Assembly (NCBI GenBank): GCA_029936705.1
Contig: JAPYSD010000253.1
Coordinates: 1 to 5,760 of the forward strand
Length of the DNA: 5,760 nt
Origin: Croceicoccus sp.
GTDB taxonomy: Bacteria > Pseudomonadota > Alphaproteobacteria > Sphingomonadales > Sphingomonadaceae
Reading direction: 5' to 3'
Below, piece after piece: positions 1-5,005 of the stretch. How positions within the stretch are numbered: position 1 is the stretch's first letter; each line of letters opens with the position of its first letter. The position numbers and the translations under genes are program-made. A model generated the notes under the pieces. It made no database searches. It had not been told where the DNA came from and saw only the letters and a program-made list of their open reading frames with translations.

Positions 1-313
1 TGGTATTGTCGAGCACCGCGATCTCGATCGGCTGGTCGGCATCCTCCGGGGCCTGCCCCAAGCGGGTCAGCGGCACCGGCGCGTCCGGGGCGGGGGCCAC
101 GTCGGATGACGCAAGCGGAGCGCCATCGAAGCGCCGCCGCAGATCCGCGATCTCGTCCCGCTGCCGGTCAAGCTGCTGCTGCTGCTGCGCGATCATCGCC
201 ATCGCGCGGTCCAGCTCGGCGCGGATCGCCGCCCCGCCGTCCTGCTGCGCCTGCGCCGGGCTTGCCAGCATCGCGCCTGCCAGCAGCGCCGACAGACCCG
301 TTTCCTTCCGCAT
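1..313 (-). CDS. Exported coiled-coil protein, N-terminal part (candidate FapF-like outer-membrane channel), cut by window edge
   Basis: The first 104 residues are visible and the reading frame is still open at base 1. Residues 1-22 form a Sec signal peptide: MRK, a hydrophobic stretch, then ASPAQA before QQ. Residues about 31-62 are a charged, Gln-rich helix (AELDRAM..., five Gln in a row, LDRQRDEIADLRRRF) with the hydrophobic spacing of a coiled coil. A Pro/Ala-rich linker follows. The ATG at 313 has GAAGGGGG just upstream (323-316). It lies 43 bp after the previous gene on the same strand, so the two are probably co-transcribed. In Pseudomonas fap operons the last gene, fapF, encodes a trimeric outer-membrane channel with an N-terminal coiled coil, and this start fits that plan. 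Other proteobacterial porins also begin with a signal peptide and a coiled coil. No barrel sequence is visible, so the gene is certain but the FapF role is inferred. Confidence 0.8.
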   Translation of the reverse strand, partial: MRKETGLSALLAGAMLASPAQAQQDGGAAIRAELDRAMAMIAQQQQQLDRQRDEIADLRRRFDGAPLASSDVAPAPDAPVPLTRLGQAPEDADQPIEIAVLDNT

Positions 314-356
314 TGCCCCCTTCAATTTCGCCTCCCCCCGTCTGCCAATCGAACCT

Positions 357-1079
357 TCAAAATCGCGATCCCACTGCCAGGATGCCGATGTCCTCCACCC
401 GCAGCATTGCCGATCCCAGGACGTCGGGCCCGGCATCGCGCAGGTCGATCGACAGCGTCGTGCTGGTCAGGATCGCGCGGTCGTCCCCGCTGTTGAGGAC
501 AGTCGCGCCCAGGGCGCTGCCCGTCAGGTGCATGACGCTGAAATCCGCGCCCTGCAGCGCGACCATGTCCCTGCCGCCCTCATGCACCCGCTGCACCACC
601 CCGTCCGGGGTTGGCACCGCGTGGTCCAGATCGACCGCCTGCAATCCCGGTATCGCCGCGGGAACGCCGTTCCGGCTGTCGGCAGAAACGGCGACCGCGA
701 CTGCCGGTATAACCGCGCTGACCGTAAGGCCGTGCTGCGGATCGAACACGATTTGCGGCGCGGAACCCTGCGCGGCGGGCTGGGCACTCGCGGCCGATAT
801 GACGGGGCCATCCGCCGACGGGGTATAGGCGGTCACGACCGGAGCGCTTTCAGCCACGCGGGTCACCGTCTGCAGCACGACGCGCCCGTCGATGGCAGTC
901 ACCGTATCGATGCTGAGCGTGACGTCGATCCCGCTGGGAAGCCGGAACCCGCCGCGCTGCTCGGCCAGCACGTCCTCTGCCACGGCGGCCACGCCGAAGG
1001 GGCCGGGGGAAGGCGCGGGCGCGGGGGCGGCGGCCTGCACCGCGGCACTCTCAAGGACCAGGAGCACTTCGCCGATCAT
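357..1079 (-). CDS. Unrecognised 240-residue protein with RGGF double-glycine motif, in FapE-like position
   Basis: I do not recognise a named family. The ATG at 1079 overlaps the peptidase stop as ATGA, so translation is probably coupled. An in-frame extension upstream would lie wholly inside the peptidase gene and is unlikely. The N-terminus (MIGEVLLVLESAAVQ) is acidic rather than basic and is not a convincing Sec signal; a Pro/Ala-rich stretch follows (residues 17-29). Residues 35-46 carry EDVLAEQRGGFR, where L38 and G43-G44 sit like the -7, -2 and -1 positions of a double-glycine leader. The region after it (GIDVTLSIDTVTAIDGRVVLQTV) looks like alternating beta strand. A second conserved-looking block near the C-terminus is VLNSGDDRAILTSTTLSIDL (195-213). 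There are no cysteines. I have a memory of uncharacterised proteobacterial proteins with a similar RGGF start and a late Asn-Ser block, but cannot name them. By position it matches fapE; similarity to FapE itself is not shown. Confidence 0.8.
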   Translation of the reverse strand: MIGEVLLVLESAAVQAAAPAPAPSPGPFGVAAVAEDVLAEQRGGFRLPSGIDVTLSIDTVTAIDGRVVLQTVTRVAESAPVVTAYTPSADGPVISAASAQPAAQGSAPQIVFDPQHGLTVSAVIPAVAVAVSADSRNGVPAAIPGLQAVDLDHAVPTPDGVVQRVHEGGRDMVALQGADFSVMHLTGSALGATVLNSGDDRAILTSTTLSIDLRDAGPDVLGSAMLRVEDIGILAVGSRF

Positions 1080-1780
1080 GAAATGTCCCGGTAGAACGGG
1101 GCCGTCAGCGACAGCGCCTGCTGGCTGACCGGATCGGCCATGAACGTGCCAACGGGCGCGCGGACAAAGCCCGCCCACTGTCGCCGCGTGCCGAAACTTT
1201 GCCGGGCGCGGTCCTGGTCCTCGGTCAGGACGAAATAGATGCCGTTCCACGCGGCCTGGAATTCGGCGCGCGGCATCACCGCAAGGCCCAGCGACGGATC
1301 ACCCAGCAGGACCTCGTCCCCGCGCACGCCCTTGACCACGACGAAATGGCGATAGTTCCTGACCGCGATCAGCGCGATGCCCGGCACGCCCGTCTCCGCG
1401 ATCTGGTCCAGGCCGACCTGGTAGCCGTCGGCGGCAAGGCCCCGGCTGGCCAGCCAGCGCTTCATGTCGAGCAGCGAGAAACCGACCATGCGGATCTGGT
1501 CGCGGTCGCCGCGCGCCCACATGCCGCGAAAGGCCATCTCTTCCGAAACGTCGTAGTCGTAGTGATAGCGCAGCAAGGTCGCCAAGGCCGCCGATCCGCA
1601 GCTGAAGTCGTATTTCTGGCGAATGGTGCCCGCGGAACGGGTTTCCTGCATAGATGCGAGGGGCACCGCGAAATCGCTGCTGCCCGAAAGGCCCGTGGCG
1701 AAGCGCCCAGGCCCGTCCGCGATCGTCCCGCCGCACCCGGCGAGCGCAAGGGCGGCCGCGATTGCGGGCCCGCGTCTCAC
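1076..1780 (-). CDS. C39-family cysteine peptidase lipoprotein (FapD-like)
   Basis: A 234-residue papain-fold peptidase of the C39 type, the family that removes double-glycine leaders in bacteriocin export and that includes FapD of the Pseudomonas fap operon. The catalytic signature is at residues 55-62 (QKYDFSCG): Q55 for the oxyanion hole and C61 as nucleophile. H145 in RHFVVVKG and D161 in LLGDPSLG complete the triad, in the expected order and spacing. The N-terminus (MRRGPAIAAALALAGC) is a lipoprotein signal with lipobox LAGC and C16 as lipidation site, so the enzyme should be membrane-anchored and face the periplasm. There is no ABC-transporter part, so it is a stand-alone peptidase rather than a bacteriocin exporter. 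Start is GTG at 1780, overlapping the upstream stop as GTGA; the next gene starts inside its own stop. The catalytic family call is firm. The substrate is unknown, and the adjacent RGGF protein is the obvious candidate. Confidence 0.93.
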   Translation of the reverse strand: MRRGPAIAAALALAGCGGTIADGPGRFATGLSGSSDFAVPLASMQETRSAGTIRQKYDFSCGSAALATLLRYHYDYDVSEEMAFRGMWARGDRDQIRMVGFSLLDMKRWLASRGLAADGYQVGLDQIAETGVPGIALIAVRNYRHFVVVKGVRGDEVLLGDPSLGLAVMPRAEFQAAWNGIYFVLTEDQDRARQSFGTRRQWAGFVRAPVGTFMADPVSQQALSLTAPFYRDIS

Positions 1781-2169
1781 GGCCCTGGCGTGATCGAGAT
1801 GTTGACGTTCATCGCCGCGTTGATGGCGACATTGTTGCCGGTGTTGATGTTCAGGATCGACAGGCCCGACATGTTCTGGAACGCATTGCCGCCGACCTCT
1901 GCCATCCCGGTCACGGCATTGTCGCCGACGCTATTGCCCGCGACCTCGGCCTGGAGTTCGGCCTGCGAAAGCTGCGAGACGTCCTCGCGCCCCGCGCTGG
2001 CCTGAAGCGCGCTTTCGGACACCGCGCTGCCACCGAAGATCGTTGCCGATTGCCCCGCAGGTTCGGCCTGCTCCCCGGGCGCGGTGGGCCTGTCCTGTGC
2101 CCGCGCCGCTTGCGTCGTCACGGCGATGAGAGCCACCGCGAGCGCCGTGACCGCTGATCTGGTCATCAT
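1777..2169 (-). CDS. Small secreted protein, candidate minor fibre subunit (FapB-like role)
   Basis: A 130-residue exported protein. The signal peptide is clear: MMTRSAVTALAVALIAV..., cleavage after ARA at about residue 24. The mature part lacks the long repeats of the upstream protein but shares its C-terminal module. That module starts at SATIFG (41-46; SASIFG in the partner) and ends with AFQNMSGLSILNINTG (96-111) plus an Asn-rich beta-like tail; the partner has AFQNFAGMQALNQNTG. Over the 30 residues from AFQN I count 13 identities by eye. Two adjacent ATGs (2169 and 2166) follow GGAGAGG (2179-2173), so initiation here is well supported. The stop overlaps the start of the peptidase gene. 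Two secreted paralogues of unequal length just before a C39 peptidase parallel FapB/FapC. A nucleator or minor-subunit role is inference only. Confidence 0.88.
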   Translation of the reverse strand: MMTRSAVTALAVALIAVTTQAARAQDRPTAPGEQAEPAGQSATIFGGSAVSESALQASAGREDVSQLSQAELQAEVAGNSVGDNAVTGMAEVGGNAFQNMSGLSILNINTGNNVAINAAMNVNISITPGP

Positions 2170-2184
2170 GTCCCTCTCCTCGGC

Positions 2185-2221
2185 ATGATCCGGCCCGTCC
2201 CGGCGGGGACGGGCCGGTCAT
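2185..2221 (-). other. Strong intercistronic RNA hairpin
   Basis: A perfect 12-bp GC-rich stem (2190-2201 with 2206-2217, loop 2202-2205) is extended by four more pairs (2185-2188 with 2218-2221) across a single bulged base at 2189. On the transcript it starts about 10 nt after the repeat-protein stop and ends a few nt before the ribosome-binding site of the small protein. No U-run follows it, so it is not a classical intrinsic terminator. Likely roles are stabilising the upstream 3' end against exonucleases or attenuating downstream expression, giving more major subunit than accessory proteins. Confidence 0.75.
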
Positions 2222-2231
2222 TACCCCCGGG

Positions 2232-3149
2232 TCAGAAGCTCACGTCGCGCGTGGACACTGCCACCGAGACGCTTGCCTGCTGGAGGGAGCCGACGCCCGT
2301 GTTCTGGTTGAGCGCCTGCATGCCGGCGAAGTTCTGGAATGCGCTTCCGTTGTTCGCCAGGCTGTTGTCGGCCATCGAACGATCGCCGTCCTCGTTCCCT
2401 GCGCCATAGCTTACGCTGACGCCGGTGACATAGCTGGACAGCGACGATGCCGCGATGATCGCGCCGTCCCCGAAGATCGATGCGGAGTCCGACGCATTTG
2501 TCGAATTGTCATTCCCGGAATCGGCGATCCGCAACGAGTTGTCGGAATAATTGTTACCCGAATCCGATACCCTGATCGAATTGTCCGACCTGTCGGAATT
2601 GTCCGAATTGTCGTTTCCGGAATCGGCAACCCGCAACGAATTGTCGGTCATCGAATTGTCGTTGCCCGAATCCTCGACGTCGATCGAGTTGTCCGAATTG
2701 TCGTTCCCGGAGTCCGCGACGCGCAGCGAGTTGTCCGTCATCGAATTGTCGTTGCCGGAGTCCGCGGCATTGAGCGAATTGTCCGTCATCGAGTTGTCGT
2801 TCCCGGAATCGGCAACGCGCAGCGAGTTGTCGGTCATCGAGTTGTCATTGCCCGAATCCGCGATATCCAGCGAATTGTCGGTCATCGAGTTGTCGTTGCC
2901 CGAATCCTCCACGTTGCCGGAATCCGCGACGCTGCTCGAGTTGTCGGTCATGGAGCTGTCGTTGCCCATGTTCTCGTTGCTCGTGTTCGCCGTCGATCCC
3001 TCGTTGGCGCCGGTCTGTCCCCCGGTCGCGGCACTGTTCGTCGAATTGTCCGAAAAGTTGCGATCGTTGTTGGTGTTGTCCTGTGCCATCGCCGGTGCGG
3101 CGATCAGCAGGGCAGCAACGGAACAGCTATACAAGAATGACTTTCTCAT
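2232..3149 (-). CDS. Secreted Asn/Asp/Ser-rich repeat protein, candidate major amyloid-like fibre subunit (FapC-like role)
   Basis: A 305-residue exported protein of low complexity. Signal peptide MRKSFLYSCSVAALLIAAPAMA, cleavage before Q23. Residues 24-61 are an Asn/Ser/Thr-rich linker. Residues 62-221 hold ten DSGN-started units with consensus DSGNDNSMTDNSLRVA, nearly free of aromatic residues and Cys, rich in Asn and Asp. Residues 222-305 form a distinct C-terminal module (SASIFG, later AFQNFAGMQALNQNTG, then alternating V/S) shared with the next gene. Repeats with Asn at fixed places are what stacked beta-solenoid or cross-beta fibres (curli, Fap) show, but the unit does not match the Pseudomonas FapC or curlin consensus as I know them, nor the RTX calcium nonapeptide. 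Start chosen at 3149, 7 nt after GGAAGG; an in-frame ATG at 3164 has no ribosome-binding site and would spoil the signal peptide. Export is well supported; fibre formation is inferred from architecture and neighbours. An acidic adhesin is the main alternative. Confidence 0.9.
   Translation of the reverse strand: MRKSFLYSCSVAALLIAAPAMAQDNTNNDRNFSDNSTNSAATGGQTGANEGSTANTSNENMGNDSSMTDNSSSVADSGNVEDSGNDNSMTDNSLDIADSGNDNSMTDNSLRVADSGNDNSMTDNSLNAADSGNDNSMTDNSLRVADSGNDNSDNSIDVEDSGNDNSMTDNSLRVADSGNDNSDNSDRSDNSIRVSDSGNNYSDNSLRIADSGNDNSTNASDSASIFGDGAIIAASSLSSYVTGVSVSYGAGNEDGDRSMADNSLANNGSAFQNFAGMQALNQNTGVGSLQQASVSVAVSTRDVSF
2484..2966 (-). repeat. Coding tandem repeat, ~48-bp unit (16 residues), ten DSGN-started copies
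   Basis: Units begin at residues 76, 82, 98, 114, 130, 146, 160, 176, 196 and 210, preceded by a partial unit (GNDSSMTDNSSSVA, 62-75). Five are full 16-mers (82, 98, 114, 130, 160). Those at 146 and 196 are 14-mers lacking MT, that at 176 is a 20-mer with an extra DRSDNS-like insertion, and the first is only 6 residues. Within a unit, DNS recurs at 5- and 11-residue steps. Copies differ mostly at synonymous positions: DSGN appears as GAT TCG GGC AAC, GAT TCC GGG AAC and GAC TCC GGC AAC. Only the LRVA end varies in amino acids (LDIA, LNAA, IDVE, IRVS, LRIA). Confidence 0.93.
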
Positions 3150-3156
3150 GGTCTGG

Positions 3157-3162
3157 CCTTCC
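3157..3162 (-). promoter_or_regulatory. Ribosome-binding site that fixes the repeat-protein start
   Basis: On the minus strand this reads GGAAGG, 7 nt before the ATG at 3149. It overlaps the alternative in-frame ATG at 3164, which has no such site upstream. The downstream ATG, directly preceding MRK and a standard signal peptide, is therefore preferred. Confidence 0.75.
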
Positions 3163-3204
3163 ATTCAGCAAGTTGGCCACCCGCCCTCCTGGATCATTCC
3201 GACG

Positions 3205-3236
3205 AGTGGAGTACCGCGGCGCGGTCCCATTCCACT
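3205..3236. promoter_or_regulatory. Interrupted inverted repeat upstream of the repeat-protein gene
   Basis: AGTGGA (3205-3210) and ACCGCG (3213-3218) are mirrored by CGCGGT (3220-3225) and TCCACT (3231-3236). Two 6-bp complementary blocks are thus nested around a 1-nt centre, with a 2-nt/5-nt internal asymmetry. It lies about 55 bp upstream of the start codon at 3149, in the only sizeable gap before the operon. It could be an operator for the adjacent LuxR-type protein or a leader-RNA hairpin. No clear -35/-10 pair was identified, so the promoter itself is not placed. Confidence 0.4.
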
Positions 3237-3262
3237 ATTTGCCAGCCGCCCGATGATTTCTG

Positions 3263-3294
3263 CCCCCAAAGCAAGGGCGTTCCATACCCCCAAA
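3263..3294. promoter_or_regulatory. Direct repeat CCCCCAAA x2, 24 bp apart, in the operon upstream region
   Basis: CCCCCAAA occurs at 3263-3270 and 3287-3294, between the end of the regulator gene (3319) and the repeat-protein gene. A related CCCCAAAA lies at 4449-4456, within the first codons of the regulator. Paired direct repeats in an operon upstream region may be activator sites, but the motif is short and could be chance. Confidence 0.25.
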
Positions 3295-3318
3295 CGCGGG
3301 TGAATCGCGCCTAACCGC

Positions 3319-4461
3319 CTATATATAAGCCCTTATTCCGCCGCTGTTGCGGATTGAAATCGCGCTTTTTAACAGCAGCTGTAACAAGTCTGTCTGCCGG
3401 TTCGTCTCGGTCTTGGCGAAGATCTGCTTCAGATAGGACCGCGCCGTCTGCGCGCGCACGCCCAGCCGCTTGGCCGCGGTGTTGATGCAGTCGCCCTCGA
3501 CCAGTGCGCAGGTCAGCTGCGTCTCGCGGTGCGACAGGCCGTAGAGCGTGCAGACCGGTTCCACGAAGTCCGTGACGTCCTGTTCGGGATCGAAGACATA
3601 GGCGATCAGCGCGGCCTGGTCGGGCGACGGGCAATCGCCGGGCGGCAGGGCGCTGAGCACGGCGGTCAGGGCGCGCCGATGCAGCCGGGGCAGGGCCAGC
3701 ATCGGGCTTGCCTCGCTGTGGTACTTCGCCGCGTCGCACGTGTGGTCGATCGCGGCCTGCAGCCGCAACGTGTCGGCCATGGAAGCGCATACCATCCGCT
3801 CGCCGCAGCGGCGCAGCCCGTCCCGCTGCTGAAAAATCGCCTCTGCCGAACTGTTGGCGTAGAGGATCCTGGCATTGCAATCGAGGATGATCGTCGCGAT
3901 CCCGCTCCGCTCGACCGCAAGATCCAGGCTGCGCGCAAGCGACAGGATCTGCCGGTCGGCAAGCCACTGGCCGAAATAGGCAGCGATCAGCGGCTGCATC
4001 GTCTCGAGCGTCTTGATGCAGGACTTCACCGCGTGATCGCTCATGTCCCGCAGCGTTCCGGTCAGCGTCAGGAAACCGTCACCCAGCGGCATGGCCGCGG
4101 TAAAGCTGCCATCGTGCCACCACAAGCGCAGGCGCTTCGCCCTGAACGGGCGCGAGGTCAGCTGCGCAAGGCCGGTCAGCGCGTGATCGCAGCTTTCGGC
4201 AAGATCTTCGTCCGCGGCCGGATGATCGCTTGCCAGTTCGGCGGGTTCGGCGCCGGGGGCATGCCACAGGACAAGCATGCTGTCCGCTGCGCATTCCCGG
4301 CGCAGTTCGCCCGCGATGGCGTCCGGAATTTCCCGGTGATGCCGCGGAACGCCGGGCGGCTCTTTCGTCACTGGCAGCGAGGCGTGGATGTAGGCCGGCC
4401 TAAGCGGCTCGGGCGGAGAGATGATGTCGTCGAAGTTCATGCGTGCCACCCCAAAACTCAT
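3319..4461 (-). CDS. LuxR-type helix-turn-helix transcriptional regulator with PAS-like sensor region
   Basis: A 380-residue DNA-binding regulator. The C-terminal part (about 305-366) is a LuxR/GerE-type domain: LSHRETQLTCALVEGDCINTAAKRLGV, followed by the recognition-helix region AQTARSYLKQIFAKT and the helix of NRQTDLLQLLL. A PAS-like segment precedes it (about 178-295, with GIATIILDCNARILYANSSAEAIF, the usual 'D...I.Y.N..A...F' pattern). The first 165 residues are a further, unassigned sensory-like region with scattered Cys and His. There is no receiver domain, so it is not a classical response regulator, and no acyl-homoserine-lactone-binding signature is evident. The ATG at 4461 follows AAGGA with short spacing; an in-frame ATG at 4440 is possible. 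The gene is on the same strand as, and 169 bp upstream of, the repeat-protein gene, which makes it the likely local regulator of the cluster. Ligand and targets are unknown. Confidence 0.9.
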   Translation of the reverse strand: MSFGVARMNFDDIISPPEPLRPAYIHASLPVTKEPPGVPRHHREIPDAIAGELRRECAADSMLVLWHAPGAEPAELASDHPAADEDLAESCDHALTGLAQLTSRPFRAKRLRLWWHDGSFTAAMPLGDGFLTLTGTLRDMSDHAVKSCIKTLETMQPLIAAYFGQWLADRQILSLARSLDLAVERSGIATIILDCNARILYANSSAEAIFQQRDGLRRCGERMVCASMADTLRLQAAIDHTCDAAKYHSEASPMLALPRLHRRALTAVLSALPPGDCPSPDQAALIAYVFDPEQDVTDFVEPVCTLYGLSHRETQLTCALVEGDCINTAAKRLGVRAQTARSYLKQIFAKTETNRQTDLLQLLLKSAISIRNSGGIRAYI

Positions 4462-4529
4462 TGTTCCTTGGGAAAATGGAAACGAGTCTCGTGCCGCCCT
4501 GCCATCAGGGCCGGTCTACGCGTTCCGCC

Positions 4530-4547
4530 TTATCCCTTGTCGGATAA
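4530..4547. promoter_or_regulatory. Dyad TTATCC-N6-GGATAA upstream of the regulator
   Basis: A perfect inverted repeat with 6-bp arms and a 6-bp spacer, about 70-85 bp upstream of the regulator start at 4461. Its size suits a dimeric helix-turn-helix protein, so autoregulation is possible. The binding protein is not known. Confidence 0.4.
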
Positions 4548-4743
4548 TCAGCTTCCATCGCCGTACCGCCGAGTGCATCATCGCAATGGTAATCCGAACA
4601 AAGCTCAACCGTTCGCGCGATACCGAATGGATCGGTCGCCGGTTTTGTTAACTATTTCCGCGATTTACCCTGTCGATCCGTCTTAGCGCTCTTTTTCGCG
4701 TATTTGCGATTATTCTTAAGGGGTAGCTGGCATATTCGGCATT

Positions 4744-4763
4744 TTGCTCAGATTTCTGAGTAA
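4744..4763. promoter_or_regulatory. Near-perfect palindrome centred on CTCAGATTTCTGAG
   Basis: CTCAGA (4747-4752) and TCTGAG (4755-4760) are perfect arms around TT. After one mismatch the symmetry resumes with TT/AA (4744-4745 with 4762-4763), giving a roughly 20-bp dyad in AT-rich DNA. It resembles an operator for a dimeric regulator in size, but no named consensus was recognised. Confidence 0.4.
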
Positions 4764-4792
4764 CATGCAGTACCGATAAAGAATCCAATAAG

Positions 4793-5005
4793 TTAATTTT
4801 CGCGCATTACATGCGGGCTTTTGCGGGGCAGGGTGCTGTGTTTCCGCAAAACGGCAAGCGGCCCGGTGCCCGAGTCTCCGGCGTTTTTCGTTAACCCGGC
4901 GGCTGCCGGGGGGACGTCGAGATCGCGGGCGGCATGGGTGACATTCCCGGCATTTCGCTCAAGCACTGTCTCGATGGCCATTTGCTCGACTTCAGCGAGG
5001 CTCAT
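4793..5005 (-). pseudogene. Truncated Fis-type helix-turn-helix fragment (remnant of an NtrC/sigma-54-activator-like gene)
   Basis: Residues 1-31 read from 5005 (MSLAEVEQMAIETVLERNAG..., then NVTHAARDLDV) closely follow the Fis-type C-terminal domain of sigma-54-dependent activators, whose pattern is LxEVExxxIxxxLxxxxGNxxxAARxLxV. The recognition-helix part normally following (S-R-x-T-L-Y-R-K-L) is absent. Instead comes PPAAAGLTKNAGDSG and an unrelated basic tail ending at TAA (4795-4793). The break coincides with a run of six C on the coding strand near 4910, but restoring either other frame does not recover the missing helix. No ATPase or receiver domain lies upstream and no ribosome-binding site precedes the ATG. 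The in-frame open stretch reaches 5077 without extending the homology. It could be a live small protein, but decay of a larger regulator is more likely. Confidence 0.5.

Larger units (their letters stand above)
4462..4792. other. Intergenic region upstream of the regulator; no gene seen
   Basis: About 330 bp, more AT-rich than its surroundings toward 4630-4810, with no plausible coding sequence. It must hold the regulator promoter, but no convincing -35/-10 pair was found. The regulator leader contains two short hairpins: GCCCTG/CAGGGC (4496-4511) and ACGAG/CTCGT (4482-4492). Two dyads listed separately lie further upstream. Confidence 0.6.

Noticed and set aside
6..1094. Long plus-strand open frame opposite the accessory gene and coiled-coil gene
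   Set aside because: Arg/His/Cys-rich composition without any domain, antisense to two well-supported genes; a high-GC shadow.
2029..2049. GG in SATIFGGSAV of the small subunit as a second C39 cleavage site
   Set aside because: There is no Leu at -7, the protein already has a Sec signal peptide, and the paralogue has GDG at the same place.
2185..2221. Hairpin as an intrinsic terminator
   Set aside because: Neither strand has a U-run after the stem; on the minus strand a ribosome-binding site follows.
2484..2966. Regular ~48-bp repeats as a possible CRISPR array
   Set aside because: Copies are contiguous, diverged at third codon positions and translate to a constant 16-residue unit in a signal-peptide-bearing gene; there are no unique spacers.
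2484..2966. Repeat region as RTX-type calcium-binding nonapeptides
   Set aside because: The GGxGxDxUx pattern is absent; the unit is 16 residues with DSGNDNS and no paired glycines.
2232..3164. Start of the repeat protein at the upstream ATG (3164)
   Set aside because: No ribosome-binding site before it; GGAAGG sits 7 nt before the ATG at 3149, which also gives a standard signal peptide.
2551..3303. Long plus-strand reading frame with ELSVIELSLPESA-type repeats
   Set aside because: It is the antisense of the repeat gene; its regularity follows from the coding repeat, it has no signal peptide and no ribosome-binding site.
3150..3318. Sigma-54 promoter (TGGCC...TTGC) upstream of the repeat gene
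   Set aside because: The GG-to-GC spacing is 7 instead of 10 bases.
3529..4686. Long plus-strand open frame opposite the LuxR-type regulator
   Set aside because: No recognisable domain; the minus strand has a clear helix-turn-helix and a PAS-like segment.
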